From: Pycnococcus provasolii
Taxonomy: Eukaryota > Chlorophyta > Pseudoscourfieldiophyceae > Pseudoscourfieldiales
Length of the DNA: 64,000 nt
Direction of reading: 5' to 3'
Assembly: GCA_049487715.1 (NCBI GenBank)
Contig: CP150575.1
Location: 124,001-188,000 of the forward strand
The notes beneath the pieces were generated by a model. That model had not been told where the DNA came from. It was given only the letters and a program-made list of their open reading frames with translations, and did no database searches. The translations under genes were made by a program, and so were the position numbers. Positions 9,632 to 20,200 of the stretch are shown in pieces (the first letter of the stretch is position 1; each line of letters opens with the position of its first letter).

Positions 9632-10931
9632 GCACACGCATGGTGTCAACCAGCACACAACCTTGTCTTGCACACGGAGCGTTGGAAGACAAGTTGCTGG
9701 GGAGAGATGCAAGTACTGTGGTGCCTGCGTGAGTACCTCGACGGCACCTCCGTGGCTCCAAACAAGGATACAAACATCACGCACAACAAACAAATGGAGA
9801 GCACCACGAGCGGCCAAGTCAACGCGGTGCCAATCCAACCTCGCGCGCACGCTCGCCAACGCGGCGGCAGCAGCCGCAGCAGCCGCGGCCGCAGTTATGG
9901 TGACACCTGAGGTTGCGGGCATGTGCAAGCGCAACCTCCCGCGCCTCTACAACCGCGTGATACCCGCCGCGTGGTCCGATGCCGCGTTCGACAAGTTCTT
10001 AAGGTCTGTGGTCGTTCCCGCCGCGCAGTCGGAGGGCATACCGCAGAGAACGTTGCGCTCAACCATGCTTCGTGTCGAGCGTCAGCAACGAGACGAGGAC
10101 GCCACGGCTCGCGCGGCAGCGCCCCCTGAGCGCGCACAGGGGCCAAACTCCGCCGCTGCCTACGTGAGTGCTTTGGCGTGCGACAAGCGCACGTCGAGCG
10201 GCGTGAAGCGCCTGGCGGAGTTGGCAGCGCCGCTCGAGGATATAGAGGCGCGCACTGGCGTTCCACGAGAAGTTCTGGTCGCTATCTGGGGCGTGGAAAG
10301 CGCATACGGAGGCTTCACAGGGCAGCATTACACTTGTCGGGCGCTTGCAACACTGGCCTACGAAGCAGAGCGGGAGGAAGATCATGTGCGTGCACACTTC
10401 TTTACCACCGAGCTGGTGGCGGCAATGCGACTTGAGGTGCAGGGCATTGTGCGCAATGCCGCAGAGGACCTCATGGGAAGTTACTCGGGCGCGATTGGCC
10501 AGCCGCAGTTCATGCCGAGCAACTACTTCCGTTTCGCGCAGCGCTACAAAGACGTCGAGCCAAACGGCAACGAGATGGACAGCGTCGAGGGTATCGGCGC
10601 GCCTGTCGTCGTCGACGATGTGCAGAGAAATGGCCCTCTGCTGGAATCAGCGCGCTACCAAGGATGGCCTGATATCTGGGGCAACGAGGAGGACACGCTG
10701 ATGTCTATTGCAAACTTTCTCGTTGAACATGGGTGGCCGACGCACAGCTCGTCCTGGCGCGCATCTGCCGCCGTCCTTGGCGACGCCGCGGCGAGACAGT
10801 GCGAGCCTCCTTGGGAAGCGGTGCGATCATCCGCGGCATTCAAAAGCGTGCGGCGGTACAATCCGAGCGACCGCTATGCCGCCGCCGTGCTCACGCTCGC
10901 GCACAGAATCTCCGTTGGCAGTGAAAGGTGA
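9630..10931 (+). CDS. Lytic murein transglycosylase, MltB/SLT_2 family
   Basis: The C-terminal ~340 residues match the bacterial SLT_2 (MltB-type) fold: ELAAPLEDIEARTGVPREVLVAIWGVESAYGG with the expected catalytic Glu (codon 10296-10298), then RALATLAYEAER, FFTTELVAAMRL, the signature GSYSGAIGQPQFMPSNY and a closing SIANFLVEHGW. The family cleaves the MurNAc-GlcNAc bond of peptidoglycan to form 1,6-anhydro-MurNAc. The gene has no peptidoglycan-binding domain and no obvious secretion signal. The start is uncertain: ATG 9630 gives a 433-residue protein with an Ala-rich, possibly targeting, N-terminus; ATG 9897 lies directly before the conserved region and follows a poly-Ala stretch; an upstream intron is also possible (GTGAGT at 9729). 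Ordinary nuclear genes flank it, so contamination is unlikely. A plastid role is inference. Confidence 0.85.
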   Translation: MHTHGVNQHTTLSCTRSVGRQVAGERCKYCGACVSTSTAPPWLQTRIQTSRTTNKWRAPRAAKSTRCQSNLARTLANAAAAAAAAAAAVMVTPEVAGMCKRNLPRLYNRVIPAAWSDAAFDKFLRSVVVPAAQSEGIPQRTLRSTMLRVERQQRDEDATARAAAPPERAQGPNSAAAYVSALACDKRTSSGVKRLAELAAPLEDIEARTGVPREVLVAIWGVESAYGGFTGQHYTCRALATLAYEAEREEDHVRAHFFTTELVAAMRLEVQGIVRNAAEDLMGSYSGAIGQPQFMPSNYFRFAQRYKDVEPNGNEMDSVEGIGAPVVVDDVQRNGPLLESARYQGWPDIWGNEEDTLMSIANFLVEHGWPTHSSSWRASAAVLGDAAARQCEPPWEAVRSSAAFKSVRRYNPSDRYAAAVLTLAHRISVGSER

Positions 10932-10969
10932 CAACGTGCGTCGACTCTCTCTTGTTTGTGAACGTGTAT

Positions 10970-12247
10970 TTACACAAGATTAATGTGGCCCTCGAGCGCG
11001 AGAATGCGCAGGAAGAGGTATGTAAGTTTGTCCGGCGTCACGTCATCCTCCATGGCGGCAAAGTTCCCAGACGACCGCTCGTAGTACAGCTGCGCCGGCG
11101 CCCCAACACCCTTCACGTCGCCTGATGTCGTGGTGGACTCGGCGCCGCTCGGCTCAAATCCGTACACAACCACCTTGTTGCACACCTGCATGAGAAAGAG
11201 GATACACTCCACGCCTGGTGGCATCGTGGACGCCGGCACTTCTGCTGCACCCTCGCCGTCGGCACGAGCTCCTCGCGCGACGCCGGTTCCTCGCGGCCCA
11301 CCTCGCACGCCGCGCGGGGGAAAGGGGCCCTCGCCGAGGCTCTCGAGTCGCTCCGCCACGCGACGGTACATGGAGGCCGCCGTATGTGTCACCTCTGGGG
11401 CCACGTAGTATATGATGTTTGCCGGGTACTTTTGCCGCATCTCGTTGTACATGTTCAGTGGCGTGGTTCCGAACATGAGCAGCGTCTTCGCGCCAGGCTT
11501 GTACATCTTCTCGCGGCCGCTCTGTTTCTGCTGCACGCTGCCGTCCATGGGCGCTCCACGGTGAAGGAGCAGCTGCGTCCACCGCAGGTTGTTTGCGCGG
11601 AACGTGCACCTCCGGCCGACGTACGTCTCAAATCCCTTTGTGGGAGCGTCGTTGAAGCGCAGCACGGCATCGTGCGAGTCGATCTGCGCGCCGTACTGCG
11701 ACGTGAGCAGCTTCGGCGAGTTCCCGACGACAGCGCACGTGCTGTACTTTCGCGTGAAGTCCTCCTCGGGCAGCACCTCGTTGAGTCGTATGAGCGTCGA
11801 GTCGTCGATGCCGAGCCACTGGTCCATCGAGGATGCCTCTTCTTGCGTGAGAACCCCGTTCAGCACAAGCCTGGACGTGTTAATGTGCGGCAGCGGCACG
11901 CCTCGCAGGAGGTATCGCGTGAGCAGAGGCTTCGGTCCGTCCACGACCATGTCGTGCGTGAGTCTTCCGTTGTGCATGGCGCTCATGAGTTTGTGCATGA
12001 CGGAGGTTCGTCCTACCGAGGAACCCGAGCCCGGTGCCCCCTTAACGCCATCCTGTAAGGCTGCGGCCGATGATTGGTCTTGCAGCCATCCGGAGTTTAC
12101 GGCAGGTACACCTGGTATGGTGTACCGAGCCACGAGTGAATTTTGTATCATGAGTTCAAGACCAAATACACTTAATAAAACAACTAACAGCAGTTTCTCC
12201 GACGAACGCGATGGCAACAGAGGCAACATCGAAGGCATGAACGGCAT
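10970..12247 (-). CDS. GT29 sialyltransferase-like glycosyltransferase
   Basis: 425 residues from ATG 12247. A type II membrane topology is visible: a short N-terminus, then a hydrophobic anchor (LLLVVLLSVFGLELMI), a stem, and a lumenal catalytic domain. Sialyl motif L is clear (CAVVGNSPKLL through HDAVLRFNDAPTKGFETYVGRRCTFR). Motif S is present near the C-terminus (PPGVECILFLMQVCNKVVVYGFEPSG), and a LYYER segment fits motif VS. GT29 enzymes move sialic acid or the related sugar KDO from CMP donors in the Golgi; plants and algae have members with unknown acceptors. The minus-strand TAA stop lies inside a TGTAA (10970-10974 as TTACA on plus). It is convergent with the lytic transglycosylase, with 38 bases between stops. 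Confidence 0.85.
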   Translation of the reverse strand: MPFMPSMLPLLPSRSSEKLLLVVLLSVFGLELMIQNSLVARYTIPGVPAVNSGWLQDQSSAAALQDGVKGAPGSGSSVGRTSVMHKLMSAMHNGRLTHDMVVDGPKPLLTRYLLRGVPLPHINTSRLVLNGVLTQEEASSMDQWLGIDDSTLIRLNEVLPEEDFTRKYSTCAVVGNSPKLLTSQYGAQIDSHDAVLRFNDAPTKGFETYVGRRCTFRANNLRWTQLLLHRGAPMDGSVQQKQSGREKMYKPGAKTLLMFGTTPLNMYNEMRQKYPANIIYYVAPEVTHTAASMYRRVAERLESLGEGPFPPRGVRGGPRGTGVARGARADGEGAAEVPASTMPPGVECILFLMQVCNKVVVYGFEPSGAESTTTSGDVKGVGAPAQLYYERSSGNFAAMEDDVTPDKLTYLFLRILALEGHINLV

Positions 12248-12607
12248 GATGAAGCGAGGTAGTTCGATTGAATGAGGGATGGAGGAACGACCCTAAGCAG
12301 AATCCCGTTCTGGAGAAGGTCCATGCATTTTCAATCGACAATGACGGATCCCTATTAGCCCCTATATTAGGGTGCAGAACCCGCCGCCTCCCCCCCCACA
12401 TTCCCAGTCCAGTCCTGTTGACCTGTCCTGTTGCGTCTCGAGAGAGGTCCGTGAACGCGCATCCGCCGCGTTCATCATCGGCGAACTCGTGTCACAACTT
12501 CAACTTCAGTCTCTGCTTGACTGCTCCACTGGTGTTGTGTTGTGTCTTTCGTTTGCCTTTGTGTGGTGTTTCTTGCCTTGGGGGAGTCCAAGTTCCCTCC
12601 TATAGGT
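12248..12607. other. Divergent intergenic region between GT29 and XAP5
   Basis: No gene seen. It contains CTATTAGCCCCTATATTAGGG near 12351-12371, another instance of the CCCCTA/TTAGGG theme. Confidence 0.4.
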
Positions 12608-13525
12608 ATGTCGTCGTCGCGCAAGGACACCTCATTGAAGTCGTTCGAGGCGGCCACCTTACCCCAGGCTGAAGCGAAGTTCGCGAACGATACCGTCGGA
12701 CTCGTACCACACGCAGCATTCGTGAACTCTCGTGCGAAAGCTGTAGAACATACAGCAAAACTACAACAGCAGGAAAAACAGCAAAAAAAAGAATCATTAG
12801 ACCGGCAGCGCATCAACGACAAGAGACGCAGAGAAGCTCTACTCAAAAAGAGACAAGCAAAGCTCACATTCGGATCCGACGACGAAGAGGATGACGACGA
12901 CGACGACGACACAACAAGAGCTGCACCGCCGCCGGCGGAGAAGCGCCAGAGACTTGGATTTTGCCCTGGCGTGGAGACGAGCTTTTTGCCGGACCGTGAT
13001 CGTGAGGCAGACGAGGCGGCTCTGCGTGAACAGCTAAAACAAGAGTACGCCCTTGAGACGGCGCGCGTCAAGGCAGAGCCTCTCGACATAACGTACAGCT
13101 ACTGGGACGGCTCGGGTCACCGTCGGCGTGTTTCCGTTACCAAAGGCTCAACAGTTGGGGAGTTCCTCGCGGCGTGCCAAGCTCAGCTCAAGGGCGACTT
13201 TCGTGCCGTGCGCTCAGCACGCGTGGAAAGTCTCATGTACGTCAAGGAGGACCTCATTTTGCCTCACCACGTTACCTTCTTTGACTTGATTTCCAACAAG
13301 GCGAGAGGAAAGAGTGGTCCGCTCTTTCACTTCGACGTGCACGACGACATCCGGTTGCTGAACGACGCAACTCGTGAGAAGGAGGAAAGTCACGCTGGAA
13401 AAGTTTGTGATCGCTCGTGGTACGAACGAAACAAGCACATATTCCCCGCGTCGCGGTGGGAGACGTTCGACGAGCGAACGGGATACAGCGCGCCGTACAG
13501 CATTCACGGCCATGTCGTTCGCTGA
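12608..13525 (+). CDS. XCT: XAP5/FAM50 family nuclear protein
   Basis: 305 residues from ATG 12608 (MSSSRKDTS); the 22 residues available upstream look untranslated. The N-terminal third is a charged coiled coil (about residues 50-90) that ends in [12 protein letters not shown], a conserved XAP5 element. The C-terminal XAP5 domain is unmistakable: [18 protein letters not shown], then [45 protein letters not shown] and [11 protein letters not shown], finishing with [18 protein letters not shown]5/XCT proteins act in the nucleus with the spliceosome; the Arabidopsis member affects the circadian clock and small-RNA production. A TGTAA lies 20 bases after the stop (13545-13549). Confidence 0.95.
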   Translation: MSSSRKDTSLKSFEAATLPQAEAKFANDTVGLVPHAAFVNSRAKAVEHTAKLQQQEKQQKKESLDRQRINDKRRREALLKKRQAKLTFGSDDEEDDDDDDDTTRAAPPPAEKRQRLGFCPGVETSFLPDRDREADEAALREQLKQEYALETARVKAEPLDITYSYWDGSGHRRRVSVTKGSTVGEFLAACQAQLKGDFRAVRSARVESLMYVKEDLILPHHVTFFDLISNKARGKSGPLFHFDVHDDIRLLNDATREKEESHAGKVCDRSWYERNKHIFPASRWETFDERTGYSAPYSIHGHVVR

Positions 13526-13544
13526 TTCATTTCCGCGATTCACG

Positions 13545-13549
13545 TGTAA
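13545..13549 (+). terminator. TGTAA poly(A) signal of the XAP5 gene
   Basis: The pentamer lies 20 bases after the stop at 13525, which is typical placement for a chlorophyte poly(A) signal. Confidence 0.5.
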
Positions 13550-14111
13550 TAAATACAGTAACTACGAGTAGAATCTAAAACACTTTGAAAAAAAAGAAAG
13601 AGAGAGAGAGAGAGAACCTTCCCCCACTGCCCTCTCGTCTGCCACGTGCCGGACTTGACCATCGTTCGCGCGTATGCGAGCCTATGGGGTCTTGCCAGTT
13701 GTGGATCCACGGCACCTCTCGCTCGCCTCTGTGATGACAATACTACCATAGTACTTACGGTAGGCAGTACCCGTGATGAACTTCGCTATGATAGTGAGAA
13801 TAGTGGGAGTGGTACATACTACATAAAGTGGAAAACGAATATTGGCGGCTACCGTAAAACTTTACCATTGAGGAGTGAGTCGTGGATTGACCACCGTGTA
13901 TTCAGCTCATGTGAGGTTGACCATGTACACCAAAGGAGGCTCCATGCAAGCAGGTTCGTCTTGTCGTCGAAGTTGAGTCACCTGGTCAAAGGATTAATAT
14001 TCGGTGCAAGTGTCAACCGTGCCCCTCTCCTTGAGTCATTTTTATTTCTCATTTCCAACTCCATCTCCAACTTCTTCGTGGGTCCTTGGCCTAGTTCAGT
14101 AGTTGTTAGTT
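13550..14111. other. Intergenic region with GA microsatellite
   Basis: No convincing gene. A (GA)n tract runs through 13598-13616 after an A-rich run. The remainder is the presumed promoter and leader of the polycystin gene. Frames here are not protein-like. Confidence 0.45.
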
Positions 14112-17100
14112 ATGCCGCGCGTCAAAGTAGGTGGCGCGCTGTCGAAGAGGAAGTCGCAGTCCTCGCGCCGCGCAATCGCCAGGCAGCACCTCGCCGCGGA
14201 AGGCGTGGCGTCGAAACGCGCCTTGGCTCGCAAGGACATCACAGACGGGCTCAACGCGGAGGTACTTGAAAATTGTACCATGGAGGACGTGCACGAGTCG
14301 ATGCGCTTGGAGTCCATAACGCTCGTCAGAAGATATCGGGAAGGGCTGAAAGCTGTTTTGTGGGCCGTCATATTGATCGCGTACGTCGGCTTTCTGTTCG
14401 TGCAGCAAAGGCCTGACGTGCAATACGAGCACACGAAGGGAGCCTCGAAGTTCATGCTAGAGAGCTTGCCAAAGTACACAGGGGAGCTCACGGACGTGAC
14501 TTCGTGGCTGAAGTACGCTATCATCAACAAGTGGAAAGACCCGGTGTGCGGTGACGGAGTGTGCGAGGCGCCATACGAGTTTCCGGCGTATGCGGGGTTC
14601 GGGTGCAAACCGGACTGCGGAGTCGAAAAGAACACAGTCAACGCTTTCGTACATATGGCGGCCAACTTTGTGCACCCTCGTATAGCAACGCACAAACTCC
14701 TTCCCATCTCGTCCTGGAACGTGTGCAAACGCGACGACTTCAGGCAGTCGGTTGGCTTGGACGACGTATGCTACTACGAAAACGACCAGCTCTTCGAAAC
14801 GACGCAGAGCAGAACGTCACTCAAGGCGATTTTTAAGCCTGGCGAGTATTACCTTCGCATTCACGGCGACGTGACCGGGCGAACAGCCGCTTACATGGTG
14901 GACGGTGACGTGGTTGCGAAGAGCGGGACGAGAAAGGCGTACGATGCCGCTCACTTAAATGGCAGTGACATGGGCGCCGTTCACCTCGCATCTTCGAATT
15001 CGCCGCACTCCGTGTGTGATACGCCCCCCAAAGCTGCTTGGATCTACGAAGCGCGCACGCCAGTGCAGCAGCTCTACGCGATCACCGTGGCTCGCCGTAG
15101 CGCTCAGCCTGGTGCACCTGGAGCCAAGCGCCGGAAGCTGACACAATGTCCGTTCTCTTGCCCGAATGCTGCTCTCGCTACGGTCCAGTGCCCATGTGAT
15201 GCGTGTGTGCAGGATGATTCCTCTGCGTTATGCGCGATGGTAGCACAGGCATATTGTGCTGCGCCAGACGGCATGGGCATCGTACGCAGCCCTCCACCGC
15301 CATTTCCTGATTCACCGCCACCGCCATTTCCTGATTCACCACCACCGCCGTTTCCTGATTCACCGCCACCGCCATTTCCTAATTCAACGTCAGCGCTGTT
15401 CCCTGATTCACCACCACCGCCATTTCCTAATTCAACGTCAGCGCTGTTCCCTGATTCACCACCACCGCCATTTCCTGATTCAACGTCAGCGCTGTTCCCT
15501 GATTCACCGCCACCGCCATTTCCTGATTCAACGTCAGCGCTGTTCCCTGATTCACCACCACCGCCATTTCCTGATTCAACGTCAGCGCTGTTCCCTGATT
15601 CACCACCACCGCCGTTTCCTGATTCACCGCCACCGCCATTTCCTGATTCAACGTCAGCGCTGTTCCCTGATTCACCGCCACCGCCATTTCCTGATTCACC
15701 ACCACCGCCGTTCCCTGATTCACCGCCACCGCCGTTTCCTGATTCAACGTCAGCGCCGTTCCCTGATTCACCACCACCGCCATTTCCTGATTCACCACCA
15801 CCGCCATTTCCTGATTCACCGCCACCGCCGTTGCCGGGTGCTTCCTCCCCGACGACGACGACGATACCGGCGCCGCCACCTTCGCCACCACCAGGAACGA
15901 CGCTACTTTATGTTCGCCGGCTCATGACTTGGAAGGATGCAAAAGATCACTGCGAGGTACTGGGCGGAATATTGGCTCCAATCCAGAACGAATGGAATTG
16001 GACAAATCTGAAAGCCTTTCAGAATTTCCCAACGAGCGACCCAGATTTTGTTCATGCGGTGTGGGTGCACGCATCAAATACAGCTTCTCCAAGCAATTGG
16101 ATGTCAATCTCGGGGGCAGTTCACAGCAGCGCTTGGAAGGCTGGCGAGCCATCGCTAACATATGGCTGTGGAGCTTTCATACACTCAAATGATAGGGAAC
16201 ACCTATCTTCGTTTGAATGTCAGTACAAGTTTGCATCGCTGTGTGACCTCGGCTCCGCCGCTCAAGTGCAAAATACGATGTCGCCGCCGCCACCACCACC
16301 GCCACAAGAAGATGTTGAATCTAGCAATCTGCGGATCATAGCAGCCGACAACAGTGACTTGACGTACGACGTAATCAATGGCAGAAAAGATTTCTTTTCG
16401 CACAAGGCAAGATGCGCAGATTCAGGTGGCGTGGCATATGCGGGAAATGATACAAATGTTTCGAAAGAATGGATGGATGACCTGGCGAGCGAGTCGAGTC
16501 AGGTTCCACTTTGTTCGGCAGGCGTCTTCGCAGCATGGATCGGGTGGAATGATATATTACGAGAGGGCGTATATCAGAACGACGACTTTTTCACCACAAT
16601 GTCAGTGTCCGGAGCAGCACGCAGGGATCATGACTCAACTCCGCCTACTATAGGACCAATGGTGGACTTGTTATACAACGTGACGAGGTATTCGTCTGCC
16701 ATAGAGAGAGCCGACAATGACTGCTTTGTCTACGTCGCATGCTATTATGACGGTCCCGCAATTTCGCCACCACCGCCTGGATTGTGGCCACCGCCACCGC
16801 CACCCGGAGGTTCCCGCAGGGGCCATCCTGAGTATCCTATGTACTCGAAAATCGAAAATTATAACTGCAGTGCTACCAGTTACGTGGAACCAGCAAGAAC
16901 CTATAGCTGGTTGTGTCCGGATGAAGGAGCTTCGCGCAGGGGTCATGAGGATGATAATAACCCGTACAATTACCCTTCGAGAAGGATGCTCCTTGCTCAT
17001 GACGATGATGCCCCACTGCCACCGCCACCGCCAGATCCGGTGAACTGCACATGCGACGGTGATGGAGCTGATTCAAACAGCACGAGCGCTACCACTATGC

Positions 17101-17210
17101 CTGGAGCTACTACGATGCCTCCTAACAATTCTACCTGCAACTGCAGTGCTATCTCGCCGCCGCCGCCGCCGCCGCCTCCATCCCTACAGCCCACGCCGCC
17201 GCCATGGGTA

Positions 17211-17243
<33 letters not shown>

Positions 17244-20200
17244 GATTGCATTGATCCATTTCGTCCGGGGACAATGTCTTCTGATATTGCCAGCTTTTGC
17301 CTGGGTGGCGCTTTTGCACCTTCGACTCCACCTGCAAGGAAGAAGCGAAGGAGCCTGCTCAACCACGTGCCACGTGCTTCCATTTATGAGCCTGACCCTC
17401 ACTGCTCGACTGTCAGCTACACCAACACCGTGCTTTCTACAATACTGCCAGGTGAGGCTGCGACCATCGGCGGGGGCCCCGGTTCGCCCGGAATCGGGTC
17501 ACTATATGCCGCCATTTCTTTGCCCCCAGCAGCCACAGAGTTCTTTGGCGCAGGTGGAGTGTCCATTGGAATGGCATCTCTTTCACCATCGAACATCAGC
17601 ACCACCGCGGCCGCGGCGGTGCAGGATAATCTCGCCAGTCCGTTAGTTTCTCTACTGCCCCGAGATTTAACCCTTGGCGCCAACTTCGCGGTGCAAGTTC
17701 CCTTCAGTCCCACGATAAGTGGGGCTCGGCGACGTAGCACGTCTGCACTTGTGCCTCAGATGAGTTTCATGGCCGATGAAGGATCAAACATGTGGAGCAC
17801 GCTGCCGTCGTTAGGCGACGCGCAATGCACATCGGACGGGTGCCTCCTTACCGCCTTGGCTAACACCTTCGGTATATACGCTGTGGTGTACGGCGAACCG
17901 CCGTCTCCGCCTCCTCCTCCTGTCGGAAGACCACCACCGCCACCAGAATTGCCGCCGCCGCCTTATCCACCGCCTCAACCTCCGTCACCGCCGCCATTTC
18001 CTCCTCCACCTCATCCGCAGCCACCGCCTCATCCGCAGCCACCGCCTCATCCGCAACCTCCTCCTACGCCACCACCTCCAGCGCCGCCCGGTCCGCCACC
18101 ACGCCCAATTGGAGCACCAGATCTTCCACCCTCGCCACCGCCGCCCTCGCCACCACCGAATGCCCCTTCATCGCCACCATCCCATCCTCCTCCACATCCC
18201 GATGTTCCGGTGCCGCCGTCTCCACCCCCTCCGCCGCAGCCATTGAGTCCCATACCACCGCCTCCACCAATCCCAAACTACCCGACTTACGAACCGATCG
18301 TCGAAACGGCATCGTTGCCTCCACCGCCGCCAACGCTGGTGCCCGAGCCTTCCACACCACCTCCGCCCATTCCCGGACTTGCCGTCGAAGTCTCTGAGGA
18401 AGTGCTTCGAACTACTACGGATGCCCCAGAAGAAATTCCAATCTTTGCTGATTTTGTCGAGGGTGTGCCGCCACCGCCACCGCCACCGCCACCTGACACG
18501 GAGCCTCCAGTAATAACCCTTGTGGGCAGTCCGGATGTGGAAGTGATGCAGCTCGGACGCTACAAAGACGAAGGGGCGACGTGCGTTGATAATCGCGATG
18601 GCCTGATCGTAGTAGAGAATCCTGCAGGTTTGGAAGGCATAGATACCACACAACCAACCTTGATCGGAATTCCTATCGTGCTCACTTATAATTGCACAGA
18701 TTCCGCTGGCAACAGTGGTCGTGCCGAGCGGAGGATTCACGTTCTGGACGCTTGCGTCGATGCTTCACGTGCAACCGGTCAGAAGGAAATACTTTGCCTG
18801 GATTTTGATCCTCCTTCATGCAGTTCGTATGGCATTTGCCTCTTGGATACGCCGGATGTGGTTGAGGACGTCAATGACGAGGAAGTTGGCAAACAAATCA
18901 GCGCATTTGTGCCTGTGGTTGATAACAATGCGCCGGTGATTAAGCTTGTTCAGTATGATCCTAGCAGCGTGCTCGCGCGCACAGAAGATGGCTCTCTTGC
19001 GCTGCGCGAGACAATCATGCAAGGTGACACTTACGAAGAGCCTGGCTACGTTGCAATCGACGATGTGGATGGAGACATTTCTTCGCATGTGAGCGTCTAC
19101 GGTGGAGGCTTAGTTGACGCAAGGCAACCTACGGAAGAAGGCTCATACATAATCATCCAGTACAGTGTGCAAGATAGTGCTGGAAATCGAGCTGACCCAA
19201 TTCAACGATGGATTTCGGTGAAGGCAAAATGCGATGGTGACGAAGAATTGTGCCCAAGCGGGGTGTGCGCTCCACTTGGCTTTTGTGCAGCTGGGCAGGA
19301 TGACGTTTCTCTTGAGAGCGTTGTCAATGCGGCTGCTGGCGACGATGCAGGTATCACGACAACGATAACACCGACGAATCCTGATCCTGTGATGATGTTG
19401 CGAGGACCTGCACAAGTCGAAGTGTCGATTAAGAATGGTTATCGTCGGTGTCCGGCGAACGTCGAGCTCGATGCAATTTGCGATCGTGGCGTGAACGTAA
19501 ATGATGAAATGGACGGAGATCTCTCCTTTGCTGTTGAGGCGTGTGGAGCAAATTTTGACAGCATGGGTCTCGAAGGATGTGGATTGGATCAGGTTGGCAA
19601 ACACATTGTACATTTTACGGTGATGAACAGCAGAGGAAGAGTTGCAGAAGCTTTTCGCACAGTCATTTTGATTCCACAGTGCCCCCCTGGAGAGTCGCTG
19701 TGCCCTGATGGTGTGCAGTGTACGCCAAACTGTCAGCTTCTTGAGGAAATTGAAGAGGTTGCGGAAGTCGCTCCTGTCTTCACAGCCCCAAAACTCACAC
19801 TTCGAGGACCCAAATCAGTCACTATCAAGCGTTTTAAGCCCTACGATGCGTGCGCTCCTGGAGTCACATCAACTCCCGACTCTCCATGCGAACTTGGCGC
19901 GGAAGCTGTTGACAGCGAGGGTGTTGACTTGGAGGACTCGCTGCTCTCATGCCCGCCAGATGATTGCTTGGACACCGGCTGCCCTGGCCATGCATTCAAA
20001 TCCAAAGGTTTATCTGGGTGCCTCAACACAAGTACCACGGTTGGTACAGTATTCATTATTCCGTTTACAGCATTCGATACTCGCGGTGTATATGCCTCAG
20101 ATTCACGCGTTGTTACCATCGCAGAACCTTGCGCCGAAGGGCAGCACTGGTGCCCTGCTGATGATCCCAGTGGTGCGTGCGAGACAGTTCCGTGTGATAC

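Noticed and set aside
9630-10931. Bacterial contamination explaining the transglycosylase
   Set aside because: Flanking genes (MscS-like, GT29, VPS15) and the convergent spacing are those of the nuclear genome, and there is no abrupt change in composition.
13646-14269. 207-residue frame upstream of and overlapping the polycystin start
   Set aside because: Different frame from the polycystin gene and no protein-like features; likely promoter and leader.
15291-15834. Possible CRISPR-like array
   Set aside because: Units are contiguous 24-base in-frame repeats without unique spacers, and the gene is eukaryotic.
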